Part shown: one piece after another, positions 34,215-42,986 of the stretch
How the letters are laid out: each line of letters starts with the position of its first letter
Position numbering within the stretch: position 1 is the first letter of the stretch
DNA from: Kitasatospora setae KM-6054
Lineage (GTDB): Bacteria; Actinomycetota; Actinomycetes; Streptomycetales; Streptomycetaceae
DNA: 64,000 nucleotides
Direction: 5' to 3'
Assembly (NCBI RefSeq): GCF_000269985.1
Contig: NC_016109.1
Coordinates: 8,211,001-8,275,000 of the forward strand
Program-made: the position numbers and the translations under genes
Notes under the pieces: model-generated
Told to the model about the DNA's origin: nothing
Database searches by the model: none
The model's input: the letters and a program-made list of their open reading frames with translations, nothing else

Positions 34215-35270
34215 CTACGGGACGGTGCAGGAGAAGGCGTGCAGGTACGGGTTGACCGGGTCGATGGCGTCCAGGTGCAGCCCCGACTCGGCGATCAGCG
34301 CGGTCAGGCTGCCCAGGGTGTGCTTGGCGCCGCCGACGTTCAGCAGCAGGAGCAGGTCCATCGCGGTGGTGAACCGCATCGAGAGGGAGTCGTCCACCAG
34401 GTTCTCCACGATCACCACCCGGGCCCCCGGCGCGGCCGCCGCGCGCAGGTTGCGCAGCGTCCGGCGGGTCGAGTCGTCGTCCCACTCCAGGATGTTCTTC
34501 ACCAGGTACAGGTCCGCCCGCACCGGCACCTCGACCCGGCAGTCCCCGGGCACCAGTCGGGCCCGGTCGGCCAGCGGCCCGCCGGGCAGCAGCCGGGCGT
34601 CCGCGTGCTCCACCACCTTCGGCAGGTCCAGCAGAGTGCCGCGCAGGCCGGGGTGGCGCTCCATCAGCTCGGCCAGCACCTGGCCCTGGCCGCCGCCGAT
34701 GTCGGCCACCGAGGAGACGCCCGCCAGGTCCAGGAACCCGGCCAGGTCCTGCGCGGACTGCCGGCTGGACTGGGTCATCGCCCGGTTGAACAGCGCGGCG
34801 GACTCCGGCGCGTCGTCGTGCAGGTACTGGAAGAACTCCTTGCCGAAGGCGTCCCCGAACACGCTGCGCCCGGTGCGCACCGCGTCGTCCAGCCGGGACC
34901 AGGACTGCCAGGTCCACGGCTCGGTGCACCACAGCGCGATGTCGCGCAGGCTGCCCGGCTCGTCGGAGCGCAGCAGGCGCGACAGCGGGGTGTGCCGGTA
35001 GCGGCCGTCGGCGTCCTCGGCGAACACCTCGTAGCAGGACAGCGCGCGTAGCAGCCGCCGCAGCGGGCCGGGCTCGACGCCCAGCCGCCCGGCCAGCTCC
35101 TCGGGCCCGGCCGGCTCCTCCTCCAGCGCGTCGGGCAGCCGCAGGCTGGCGGCGGCCCGGACGGCGCCGGCGCAGGCGGCGCCGAACACCAGCTCGCGCA
35201 GCAGCATCGCGGGCGGGACGGACGGTTCGGACGGGGGAGCGGCGGTCGCGGTGGTCGTCGCGGAGGTCAT
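34215..35270 (-). CDS. SAM-dependent O-methyltransferase
   Basis: The 351-residue methyltransferase of the polyketide O-methyltransferase type has an N-terminal winged-helix dimerisation domain (about 20-110; LRELVFGAACAGAVRAAASLRLPDAL) and a Rossmann domain with the SAM-binding motif VADIGGGQGQVLAELM. It also has the LYLVKNILEWDDDSTRRTLRN region. ATG 35270 follows GAAAGG. It is convergent with the carboxylase genes, and its placement suggests methylation of a phenol on the polyketide, though it could act elsewhere. Confidence 0.9.
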   Translation of the reverse strand: MTSATTTATAAPPSEPSVPPAMLLRELVFGAACAGAVRAAASLRLPDALEEEPAGPEELAGRLGVEPGPLRRLLRALSCYEVFAEDADGRYRHTPLSRLLRSDEPGSLRDIALWCTEPWTWQSWSRLDDAVRTGRSVFGDAFGKEFFQYLHDDAPESAALFNRAMTQSSRQSAQDLAGFLDLAGVSSVADIGGGQGQVLAELMERHPGLRGTLLDLPKVVEHADARLLPGGPLADRARLVPGDCRVEVPVRADLYLVKNILEWDDDSTRRTLRNLRAAAAPGARVVIVENLVDDSLSMRFTTAMDLLLLLNVGGAKHTLGSLTALIAESGLHLDAIDPVNPYLHAFSCTVP

Positions 35271-35341
35271 GGGGATGCGCCTTTCTTCGGATTCCTTCGG
35301 AGCTTCGGTCGTGCGGGCGTTCGGTTTTCCGGGGAAGGGCC

Positions 35342-36454
35342 TCAGCAGTGGCCGGCCGGTTCGGAGACGCGGCAGGCGTTGTCGGTGAACGCGTTGCCGG
35401 TGCCCCGCGGGTCCCGGTCGGCGAGGTCGGCGGGCAGGTTGCCGTCCAGCGCGTTGCCGGTGACGGTGGCCCGGGCGTTCGGCGCGCCGACCGCGCTCGG
35501 GTACAGCACGACGCCGCCCGACATCGGGGACGCCCCGCTGTGGTCGGTGATCCGGTTGCCGGAGACCGTGACGTCCTCGGTGCCGGTCAGCAGGATCCCG
35601 GTGCCCTGGACGGAGTCGAGCCGCGGGATCGGCGGGCAGTACCGGTTGTTGGCCCGCACCACGTTGTCCCGGACGGTCAGCGCCCCGGCCCGCGGCACCC
35701 CGTCGTCGCCGACCACGAACACGCCGCCGCAGTTCCCGGACACCAGGTTGGCCTCCGCGGTCAGCCCGCGGACCCGGCGCAGCTGCAGGCCGATCCGGTT
35801 GCCGGTCAGCCGGTTCTCCGACACCTCGGTGCCCCGGGTCTCCAGCGCGCCGCCCTTGCGGTCGTACCAGTTGGCGACGAAGATCCCGGCCTGGCCGTTG
35901 TCCCGGGCCTCGTTGTCGGTCAGCGCGGTCCGGGTCGACATCTCGACACTGATGCCCTGCATGCCGTTGTCGCGCACCGACACCCGGCGCACCGTCAGCC
36001 GGTCGGTGACGGCCGCGCCGATGCCGTTGCGCGGGAAGCCCGCCACCGTCAGCGACTCCACCACCGCCCCCGACAGGGTGCGCACCGGCGCGCCCCGGTC
36101 GTCCGAACTCCCGGTCACGCAGACGCCGTTGCCGGCCTGCGCGCAGGAGCCGCGGTCGGCCGGGTCGGGCACCAGGACGGTGCCGGCGCCCTGGCCGCGC
36201 AGGGTCACGCCGTCGGTGGCCAGCGTCACGCTGCCCGGGTAGCGGCCCGCGGCCAGCTCCACCACGTCGCCCGGGGCGGCCGCGTCGAGCGCGGCCTGCA
36301 CCGAGCCGCCGGGCGCGACCCGGTGCACGGTCCGCCCGGTCGGGGCGGTCGCCGCCGGGGCGGCGGCCAGCGCGGTGGGCACCGAGGCGGCGCAGGACAG
36401 CAGGACGGCGGCGGCCCGGACGAGCGGGCGCGCCGGAGTGCGGAGAGGAGTCAT
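35342..36454 (-). CDS. Secreted right-handed parallel beta-helix protein
   Basis: The 370-residue protein has a signal peptide (PLVRAAAVLLSCAASVPTALAAAPA) and a pectate-lyase-like beta-helix. The helix opens APGGSVQAALDAAAPGDVVELAAGRYPG and has repeating NxI/DN coils (VRDNGMQGISV, DNEARDNGQAGIFV, SENRLTGNRIGLQL, VSGNRITDHSG). Four Cys include one at the C-terminus (ends CRVSEPAGHC). Such proteins bind or cleave polysaccharides; no catalytic residues could be assigned. ATG 36454 is chosen because it directly precedes the signal peptide. Confidence 0.85.
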   Translation of the reverse strand: MTPLRTPARPLVRAAAVLLSCAASVPTALAAAPAATAPTGRTVHRVAPGGSVQAALDAAAPGDVVELAAGRYPGSVTLATDGVTLRGQGAGTVLVPDPADRGSCAQAGNGVCVTGSSDDRGAPVRTLSGAVVESLTVAGFPRNGIGAAVTDRLTVRRVSVRDNGMQGISVEMSTRTALTDNEARDNGQAGIFVANWYDRKGGALETRGTEVSENRLTGNRIGLQLRRVRGLTAEANLVSGNCGGVFVVGDDGVPRAGALTVRDNVVRANNRYCPPIPRLDSVQGTGILLTGTEDVTVSGNRITDHSGASPMSGGVVLYPSAVGAPNARATVTGNALDGNLPADLADRDPRGTGNAFTDNACRVSEPAGHC

Positions 36455-36708
36455 CGAAGAGCAGCCGGCTTCCAGAAGTCGCGGACGTGGACGGCGAGCG
36501 GGCACGTCCACCGCCTCGAAGCTAAGGTCGCGCCCCGGCCCCGGCCAGCCGGGCGCGCGCACCCGGGTTGCCCGCACCCGCCGACCGGGTGGCACCGGAC
36601 GACGGCACCGGGGCCGCGCCGGGAGGGCGGTACCACCCGTACACCCGATCGGGGGGATCTGCGGCCGGGCACCGGGCCCGCACCTGCGGGCCGAACCACT
36701 ATGGACCC

Positions 36709-36933
36709 ATGGACACCCAGAACGGACGAACCGCCGAACCGACCGGACTCCTCCCCGCCGACCCCTTCGCCGAGCCCTTCACGGGCTCCCTCACCGACTC
36801 CCTCAGCGACTCCCTCACCGACCCCTTCGGCTTCGCCGAGCCGCTCGCCGAGCTCATCGAGGGGGCCCGGCCGGACGAGGAGGAGGACCCCGGCTGGGAC
36901 TACGAGGACGTCATCCTCCGGTCCGTCAACTGA
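36709..36933 (+). CDS. Small acidic protein with Ser/Leu/Asp repeats
   Basis: The 74-residue protein is strongly acidic. Its centre contains near-repeats (FTGSLTDSLSDSLTDPF, from 12-bp DNA repeats) and its end is DEEEDPGWDYEDVILRSVN. There are no Cys and no signal peptide, and the family is not recognised. No Shine-Dalgarno precedes ATG 36709, so the message may be leaderless. It diverges from the beta-helix gene and ends before a strong hairpin. It has the size of a regulatory or peptide-precursor-like protein, but no modifying enzyme is adjacent, so that stays speculative. Confidence 0.55.
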   Translation: MDTQNGRTAEPTGLLPADPFAEPFTGSLTDSLSDSLTDPFGFAEPLAELIEGARPDEEEDPGWDYEDVILRSVN

Positions 36934-36964
36934 ACGCCCGCCGCGCGGCGGAGGACCGCGACAC

Positions 36965-37010
36965 CGAGGCGCCCGTGTTCCCGCCGGCCGGCGGGAACCC
37001 GGGCGCCTCG
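36965..37010. terminator. Bidirectional hairpin terminator
   Basis: CGAGGCGCCCG pairs with CGGGCGCCTCG, and the inner GTTCCCGCC pairs with GGCGGGAAC around GGCC, making about 20 paired bases with one mismatch. It lies between the convergent small acidic gene and lipoprotein gene. Confidence 0.88.
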
Positions 37011-37030
37011 ACGTTCGGGCGGTGCGGCGG

Positions 37031-37717
37031 TCAGTAGCGGTACGCCTTCACCACCACCGGGATCAGGTTCACGTCCTTGCCCAGCTTGCTGAACACCACC
37101 GGGTTGGCGGTCGCGCCGCCCGCGAGGTGCTCCACGCCGACCACCTGGCTGTCCACGCTCTTGCCGGTGTTGTCGGTGAAGTCGACCTGGACCGCGTAGG
37201 AGCGGGTCTCCTGGGTGCTGTTGGTGACCGTGACGATCGCCGCCGTCAGGTCGCCGGACGTCGAGTTCGGCACCCCGGTCAGCGTCACGTCCGTCATCGC
37301 GTTGCCCGCGTCCGGGACGGCCGCCAGCACCTCGGCCGCCTTCGCCCGGGTGCTCTCCAACTGGGCGTTGGCCGAGGCCTCGAACGAGGCGGCGCGCTCC
37401 GAGGCGGACGCCTCCGCCGCCGACGCCGAGGCCAGCGCCGACCCGTGCGCGGAGGCGAAGGCGGACGGCGGCTTGCCCGAGAAGCTCGCCGTCTCCGGCG
37501 CCCCGACCGTGAACGTCGACATCGCGGCCTGCACCGGGTCCTCGCCCGAGGTGCCGCCGCAGGCCGCGACCACCGTGATCCCGGCGGCCGCACCGGCCAC
37601 CGCCAGCGACACCCGCAGGCCGCGCCGCCCCGGGCGCCGCCCCGGACGCTCCGGCGGCTCCACCCGGCCCTGCCGGACCAGCCCCCGGTCCGAACCGTTC
37701 CGCTCCGCGTCTCGCAT
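37031..37717 (-). CDS. Lipoprotein with FxLYD-like domain
   Basis: The 228-residue protein has a long Arg-rich n-region, a hydrophobic segment and the lipobox VVAAC, with acylation at Cys53. The mid part (about 75-120) is Ala/Ser/Glu-rich and helical. The C-terminal about 100 residues (DVTLTGVPNSTSGDLTAAIVTVTNSTQETRSYAVQVDF-type; short motif VTNSTQETRSYAV) resemble an FxLYD/immunoglobulin-like fold found in actinomycete lipoproteins. It is anchored on the outer face of the membrane. Function unknown. Confidence 0.75.
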   Translation of the reverse strand: MRDAERNGSDRGLVRQGRVEPPERPGRRPGRRGLRVSLAVAGAAAGITVVAACGGTSGEDPVQAAMSTFTVGAPETASFSGKPPSAFASAHGSALASASAAEASASERAASFEASANAQLESTRAKAAEVLAAVPDAGNAMTDVTLTGVPNSTSGDLTAAIVTVTNSTQETRSYAVQVDFTDNTGKSVDSQVVGVEHLAGGATANPVVFSKLGKDVNLIPVVVKAYRY

Positions 37718-37949
37718 CGCGATGCACCCTTTCGCTCAGAACCGCGCCGGCCCCGTGCGCGCCGCGGTCGTTGGGTCGTTCCGTCGTCCTGCTGTTCGGC
37801 CGTCCCGGGGGCCCGCGGCCCGTGTCCGGACGCGCGTCCGCCCTACGCCCCCATCGTCGGAGCCCGGTGGGGCCCGGGGCCAGCGGCGTTGCGCCATTGG
37901 GGGGAGCCGGACGGGCCGTCAGATCGGCGGCACCGACGGCGAGATACGT

Positions 37950-39737
37950 ATGACCGGTCACCGCCCCGGCACCGGAGGCGGTGGTGACGGCAGTGCTGAC
38001 GGCAGTGCTGACGGCAGCGGTGACGGCGGTCCGGCGGACCGGGACGGGAGGGCGGCGGTGGGGGAGCGGCGGATCGTACGGCGGTGGCCGAGCTGGGGCG
38101 CGCTGGCGGGGGCGGTGGTGTTCTACTGCCTGTCCTTCACGCCCTCCCTGCTGCCCCGCCCCTGGTATCTGCAGGCCGCCGCGGGCGCGATCACCGCCGC
38201 GTTCGGCTACGGCATCGGCGCGTTCCTCGGCCACCTCACCCGGGCCTGCGGGCTGCGGCTGGAGGGCCGGGCCCGGCCGGTCGCCCGCTGGGCGCTGGTC
38301 GGGGTCGGCTCGGCCGCGGTGGTGACGGCCACCGCGTGGAGCGTCCGCTGGCAGGGCGACCTGCGGCGGGCCGTCGGCATGGACCCGCGGATCTCCTGGT
38401 GGCAGTGGGCCCTGGTGCTCCCCGTCGCGCTGCTGCTCGGCGCGCTGCTGGTGCTGTGCGCCCGGACGGTCCGGCTCGGCACCGACCGGCTGCGCGCGGT
38501 CCTCGGCCGGGCCGTCCCGAACTGGGCGGCCGCCGCCGGGGCCGCCGCGCTCGCCACCGTGCTGGTGGTCGGCTTCGTCGAGGGCTTCCTGCTGCGCGGC
38601 CTGCTCGACCTGGCCGAACGCGGCGCCGCCCTCACCGACCGCTCCACCAGCCCCGGCACCGTCCGGCCGACCTCGCCGACGCTCTCCGGCAGCCCCGCCT
38701 CGTACGAGAGCTGGGACAGCCTCGGCGCCAAGGGCCGCGACTTCGTCGGGAACGCCCCCACCGCCGCGCAGATCTCCGGCTTCACCGGCCGCCCCGCCAA
38801 GGACCCGGTGCGGGCCTACGTCGGACTGCGCTCGGTCGACGGCACCTCCTTCGCCGAGGGCGCCCGGACCGGCGCCGGCCTGCGCGAACGCGCCCGGCGC
38901 GCGGTCGCCGAACTCGAACGGGCCGGCGGCTTCGAACGGAAGGTCCTGGTGGTGCTCGGCACCACCGGCAGCGGCTGGGTCAACGAGAAGATCGCCAAAC
39001 CGGTGGAGTACCTGTACGACGGCGACAGTGCCGAGGTCGCCTACCAGTACTCGTACCTGCCGAGCTGGATCTCCTTCCTCACCGAGGGCGAGGCGACCGA
39101 CGCCGGCCAGGCCCTCTACGACGCGGTGCGCGCCCGCTGGTCGCAACTGCCCGCCGCCTCCCGGCCCCGGCTGATGGTGGCCGGCGAGAGCCTCGGCTCG
39201 TACGCCACCGAGCGGGCCTTCCCCGGCGGCGTCCCGCAGCTCACCGAGCAGACCGGGGGAGCGCTGCTGGTCGGCCCGACCCCCGACAACCCGCTGCGGG
39301 AGGACGTCACCGACGCCCGGCAACCCGGCAGCCCGGTCTGGCGGCCGGTCTACCAGGAGGGGCGGAACGTCCGCTTCGCCCAGCTGCCGTCCGACTTCGC
39401 GGTGCCGGCGGACGCGCCCTGGGAACAGACCCGGGTCGTCTACCTGCAGAACGGCAGCGACCCGGTGGTGTGGTGGGAGCCCGCGCTGATCTGGCGCAAG
39501 CCGCAGTGGCTCGAAGGACAGCGCGCCCACGACGTCTCCCCGACCATGCGCTGGTACCCGCTGGTGACGTTCTGGCAGGTCACCTGCGACCTGGCGGCCT
39601 CCGAGGCGGTCCCCGAGGGGCACGGGCACCGCTACGGGCTGATGCCCGCCGAAGCCTGGGCGCGGATCGCCCCGCCCGCCGGGTGGACCGAGCAGGACAC
39701 CGACCGGCTGGTCGGGTACCTGGCGGACCACCCCTGA
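37950..39737 (+). CDS. Membrane alpha/beta-hydrolase (Abhydrolase_9 type)
   Basis: The 595-residue protein starts with a Gly/Asp-rich cytosolic tail, then about five membrane helices (WGALAGAVVFYCLSFTPSLLPRPWYLQ first). A C-terminal hydrolase domain follows, with LVVLGTTGSGWVNE and the nucleophile elbow AGESLGSYATE. This is the actinobacterial N-terminal-membrane plus alpha/beta-hydrolase family, implicated in lipid or ester metabolism at the membrane. ATG 37950 chosen; no strong Shine-Dalgarno. Confidence 0.85.
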   Translation: MTGHRPGTGGGGDGSADGSADGSGDGGPADRDGRAAVGERRIVRRWPSWGALAGAVVFYCLSFTPSLLPRPWYLQAAAGAITAAFGYGIGAFLGHLTRACGLRLEGRARPVARWALVGVGSAAVVTATAWSVRWQGDLRRAVGMDPRISWWQWALVLPVALLLGALLVLCARTVRLGTDRLRAVLGRAVPNWAAAAGAAALATVLVVGFVEGFLLRGLLDLAERGAALTDRSTSPGTVRPTSPTLSGSPASYESWDSLGAKGRDFVGNAPTAAQISGFTGRPAKDPVRAYVGLRSVDGTSFAEGARTGAGLRERARRAVAELERAGGFERKVLVVLGTTGSGWVNEKIAKPVEYLYDGDSAEVAYQYSYLPSWISFLTEGEATDAGQALYDAVRARWSQLPAASRPRLMVAGESLGSYATERAFPGGVPQLTEQTGGALLVGPTPDNPLREDVTDARQPGSPVWRPVYQEGRNVRFAQLPSDFAVPADAPWEQTRVVYLQNGSDPVVWWEPALIWRKPQWLEGQRAHDVSPTMRWYPLVTFWQVTCDLAASEAVPEGHGHRYGLMPAEAWARIAPPAGWTEQDTDRLVGYLADHP

Positions 39738-39776
39738 CGGGCGGGGCGGGGGCGTGTGCGTCCGGCGCTCTCTCGT

Positions 39777-39840
39777 GCGTGCCGCGTGCGCCGCGTGTGC
39801 CGCGTGCGCCGCGCGTGCTGTGTGCGTCGCGCGTGCCGCG
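39777..39840. repeat. Degenerate GCCGCGTGY tandem repeat
   Basis: About six imperfect copies of a 9-base GCCGCGTG(C/T)-type unit fill the gap between the hydrolase and the convergent MFS gene. It is non-coding low complexity. Confidence 0.7.
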
Positions 39841-39842
39841 CG

Positions 39843-41414
39843 TCAGTGGTGCGCGGGCGCCTTGGCGGGTTCGGCCGACGGGTGGTCCGCGACCGGGTGC
39901 TCGGCGGCGCCCTTCCGCTCGCGCAGCAGGCGGTGGGCCAGCGCGGCGGCCGCCAGCAGCAGAGCCGCCGAGACCCAGGCCGCGACCGTCACACCGTGCA
40001 CGAACGCGCTGTCCGCGTTGGCGATCAGCTGCTCGGCCGGGCCCGCCGGGAGGGCGGCCGCGGACTCCTGGGCACCGCCCAGCGACTCCTCGGCCTGCGC
40101 GGCCAGCGCCGGGTCGACGCCCGCCGGAACGGACAGCGAACCCGCGTACAGCGCCGTCACGATCGAGCCGACCAGGGCGATGCCCAGCGCCGCGCCCAGC
40201 TCGTACGCCGTCTCCGACACGGCCGAGGCGGCACCCGCCCTGTCGGCCGGGGCGGCGCCCAGCACCAGGTCCGAGGAGAGCGTGTACACCACGCCCTCGG
40301 CGGTGCCCAGCGCCAGGAAGGACGAGCCGAGCAGCAGGTAGGCGCTGTCCACCCGGATGAAGCCCAGCACGCCGATGCCCAGGCCCATCACGAACAGGCT
40401 CACCGTCAGCACCCGGCGGGCGCCCGCGCGCCGGACCAGGCGGGCCGTCAGCAGACCGCCCGCCACCGAGCCGACGAAGGCCGGCAGCTCGGCGAAGCCC
40501 GCGTGCAGCGGGGAGTAGCCGCGGACCAGCTGCAGGTACTGCGACATGAAGAAGATCACACCGGAGAGGCCGATCAGGCAGATCAGTGAGGACACCACCG
40601 CCGCCGTGAACCGCGCGTTCCGGAACAGCCGGACGTCCAGCAGCGGGGTCTCCAGCCGGAGCTGGCGCCGGACGAACAGCGCCAGCGCGGCCGCGCCCAG
40701 CGCGAACACCAGCGGGGTCGTCCACGACTCCAGGCCGTGCACGGCGAGCTCCTTGACGCCGTACACCGCGCCGATCACGCCGGCCATCGACAGCAGCACG
40801 CTCAGCACGTCCCACCGGCCCGGTCGCGGATCGCGCGACTCCGGCAGCAGCCAGGCGCCGAACACCAGCAGCAGCACCATCACCGGCAGGTTCAGCAGGA
40901 ACACCGAACCCCACCAGAAGTGCTCCAGCAGCACGCCGCCCACCAGCGGGCCCAGCGCGGCACCGGCCGCGGCGCCCGCGCCCCAGACGCCGATCGCGGT
41001 GGCCCGCTCCCGCGGGTCCGGGAACAGCGTGCGGATCAGCGACAGCGTGGACGGCATGATCGTCGCACCGGCCACCCCCAGCAGCGCCCGGGCCAGCACC
41101 AGCCAGCCGGGGCCCGGCGCGTACGCCGCCAGCAGCGAGGCCGCGCCGAACGCGACCGAGCCCGCCAGCAGCACCCGCTTGCGGCCCAGCCGGTCGCTGA
41201 GCGCGCCCATCGACACCAGCAGGCCGGCCAGCACGAAGGAGTAGACGTCGCCGATCCACAGCAGCTGGGTGCCGGACGGGCGGAGGGTCTCGGTGATCGA
41301 GGGGATGGCGAGGGAGAGCACCGTCGCGTCCACCGCCACCAGGGTGACGGCGAGCACGAGGACGCCGAGACCGGCCCAGCGGTGGCCGGACCGGGCGACG
41401 AGGGTGGAACTCAT
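39843..41414 (-). CDS. MFS transporter, DHA2 (EmrB/QacA) family
   Basis: This 523-residue 14-helix exporter has the helix-1 motif VAVDATVLSLAIPSI and motif A GALSDRLGRKRVLLAGS. A large C-terminal loop precedes the last helix, as in actinorhodin/antiseptic exporters. It is the second gene of a TetR-MFS operon; its ATG overlaps the TetR stop (ATGA), so it is controlled by the TetR and its operator at 41985. Confidence 0.92.
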   Translation of the reverse strand: MSSTLVARSGHRWAGLGVLVLAVTLVAVDATVLSLAIPSITETLRPSGTQLLWIGDVYSFVLAGLLVSMGALSDRLGRKRVLLAGSVAFGAASLLAAYAPGPGWLVLARALLGVAGATIMPSTLSLIRTLFPDPRERATAIGVWGAGAAAGAALGPLVGGVLLEHFWWGSVFLLNLPVMVLLLVFGAWLLPESRDPRPGRWDVLSVLLSMAGVIGAVYGVKELAVHGLESWTTPLVFALGAAALALFVRRQLRLETPLLDVRLFRNARFTAAVVSSLICLIGLSGVIFFMSQYLQLVRGYSPLHAGFAELPAFVGSVAGGLLTARLVRRAGARRVLTVSLFVMGLGIGVLGFIRVDSAYLLLGSSFLALGTAEGVVYTLSSDLVLGAAPADRAGAASAVSETAYELGAALGIALVGSIVTALYAGSLSVPAGVDPALAAQAEESLGGAQESAAALPAGPAEQLIANADSAFVHGVTVAAWVSAALLLAAAALAHRLLRERKGAAEHPVADHPSAEPAKAPAHH

Positions 41415-41965
41415 GGGGTATCAGGTCTCCGTAGAGCACCGCCGAGGAACAGCTCGGCGAGCGAGAACGCGCTTTCGCGAGGGGCGAGCCGGCCTTCCTG
41501 CACGGCCCAGCCGATGCCGGCCACCAGGTCGAAGAACGCCTCGCTCAGCCAGGCGGCCGAGAGCTCGACCCGGAACACCCCCTCCTGCTGCCCGCGCAGG
41601 AACAGCGCGCGGACCCGGGCGTCCTGGAGCTCCCAGAGGTCGTTGATCTCCTCGTGGTCGTACAGCTGGTTCTCCCCGGCGAGGAAGGCGCACAGCGCGG
41701 CATCCGGGACCACCGCGTCCACCAGGCGGCGCAGCGCGGCCTCGGCGTTGCCCTCCTCGACCCGCGCGGTGTCCAGCGCGGCGGAGAAGCGGCGCAGGCC
41801 GAGGGCGCCCACCTCCAGGATCAGCGCCTCGCGGCCCGGGAAGATCCGGTGCAGCGTGGCGCGGCTGATGCCGGCGGCGCGGGCGATCTCGTCGAGGTGG
41901 GCCGTCGGGCGCCGGGACAGGATGCCCACGGCCGCCTCAAGGACGGAGTCACGGTCGGTTGCCAT
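41411..41965 (-). CDS. TetR-family regulator of the adjacent MFS exporter
   Basis: The 184-residue protein has an HTH at residues 20-55 (AHLDEIARAAGISRATLHRIFPGREALI). ATG 41965 (MATDRDS) is preferred because an upstream in-frame ATG at 41992 lies inside the operator palindrome; AAGAGG-like purines lie upstream of 41965. Translationally coupled to the exporter. The inducer is unknown, presumably an exported drug-like compound. Confidence 0.9.
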   Translation of the reverse strand: MATDRDSVLEAAVGILSRRPTAHLDEIARAAGISRATLHRIFPGREALILEVGALGLRRFSAALDTARVEEGNAEAALRRLVDAVVPDAALCAFLAGENQLYDHEEINDLWELQDARVRALFLRGQQEGVFRVELSAAWLSEAFFDLVAGIGWAVQEGRLAPRESAFSLAELFLGGALRRPDTP

Positions 41966-41984
41966 GAGAAGAGGATAGCGCATA

Positions 41985-42002
41985 TGAGACATTGATGTCT
42001 CA
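41985..42002. promoter_or_regulatory. TetR operator palindrome
   Basis: TGAGACAT and ATGTCTCA are perfect 8-base inverted arms with a 2-base spacer, 20 bases before the TetR start. This is a typical autoregulatory operator position. Confidence 0.75.
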
Positions 42003-42076
42003 ATTTTTCTTCCTGTGTCTCACGGAGGGGGTGGGGGAGGGGGTGCCTTCGGTGGGTGGCGCGGTGGCGCGGGGGC

Positions 42077-42109
42077 GCGCGGGGTCCGGACATGCCGAAG
42101 ACCCCGCGC
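42077..42109 (-). terminator. Hairpin downstream of sepF-like gene
   Basis: GCGCGGGGTC (42077-42086) pairs perfectly with GACCCCGCGC (42100-42109) over a 13-base loop, in the region after the minus-strand SepF stop. Confidence 0.6.
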
Positions 42110-42187
42110 GGGGCGCGGGGTCCGGGAAGTGCGGGGCGTGTGGGCTGCGGGGGCTCGTGGGGCCGGGGCGGCGGCCCGCCGGCCCGG

Positions 42188-42586
42188 TCAGCTCTGGTTG
42201 TAGAAGCCCGTCTCGTCGAGCGGGCGGTCGATGACCATCACCTCGACGTCGGCCGGGGTGAGCAGGAACACCCGGCGGGCGATCCGCTCGATACCGCCGC
42301 GGGTGCCGAAGATCAGACCGGAGGCGAAGTCGACCATCCGCTTGGCCTCGGCGTCGTCCATCTCGGTGAGGTCCATCACCACCGGGGTGGCGGCGCGGAT
42401 GTGCTCACCCACGGTGCGGGCGGCCTCGAAGCCGGTCGGCCGGAGCGAGACGATCTTGGTGGGGCTGCTCTGGACGCTGCTCGGCAGCGTCTCCTCGCCC
42501 TCCCACTGCTCCTCGTACACCGCGGCCGGGTAGCTGCCGGAAGGCATCAGCCACCCGTTGTGGTGCTCGTCGCGAAGTGCTCCCAT
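42188..42586 (-). CDS. sepF: SepF-family cell-division protein (paralogue)
   Basis: The 132-residue protein has a conserved SepF domain from about residue 45 (TKIVSLRPTGFEAARTVGEHIRAATPVVMDLTEM-type; GLIFGTRGG and RVFLLTPADVEV). SepF polymerises and tethers FtsZ to the membrane. The N-terminal membrane-binding helix of the main SepF is not obvious, and no ftsZ/dcw genes flank it, so this is probably one of the extra SepF-like paralogues that actinomycetes carry. ATG 42586 follows GGGAGG by 8 bases. Confidence 0.85.
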   Translation of the reverse strand: MGALRDEHHNGWLMPSGSYPAAVYEEQWEGEETLPSSVQSSPTKIVSLRPTGFEAARTVGEHIRAATPVVMDLTEMDDAEAKRMVDFASGLIFGTRGGIERIARRVFLLTPADVEVMVIDRPLDETGFYNQS

Positions 42587-42986
42587 TGACCGCGCCTCCC
42601 TGTCTCGTTCCGTACTCGTCCCCCGGGGGACGACGGGTCGTTTTGACACGTCATCCACTTGTTGGAACTGTCCGAGTATCGCACTGATCACCGTGGATGT
42701 GCCCGCTTGCGCCCACCGGACGGGTTGTGGCGCGGGGGAGGATCCGTGGTCGCCCGGATACCCGCAACGACGCGACCGGCCGGTGAACGGTTGCGCGTGA
42801 CGACCCTATCGGTGGTGCTCCGAGGCTAGTTGACTGGCTGTCAACAATCATGTAACGGCTTCACCTCGAGGTGGCGGGTCGCCGCCGGGGGGCGCGCGGA
42901 CGCGGCCGGGCGCCGTACCGGGCGAAGGCCGTGCGGGGCAGGGGCCGTTGGGGCGTGCGAGAGGGGTGTGCGTGCCGCCGGACGGG
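42587..42986. other. Leader/promoter region of sepF-like gene
   Basis: There is no convincing gene in this 400-base gap. It holds the 18-bp palindrome at 42616 and a GTTGAC/GTCAAC inverted repeat (42829-42834 with 42840-42845). TTGACA read on the minus strand could be a -35 box. Confidence 0.5.
42616..42633. promoter_or_regulatory. 18-bp perfect palindrome in sepF leader
   Basis: TCGTCCCCCGGGGGACGA is fully self-complementary. It lies 30 bases before the sepF ATG and just upstream of its ribosome-binding site, so as DNA it could be an operator and as RNA a hairpin affecting translation. Confidence 0.55.

Noticed and set aside
36709..36933. RiPP precursor peptide
   Set aside because: No modifying enzyme, leader signature or Cys/Ser core pattern with a partner nearby; kept as hypothetical.
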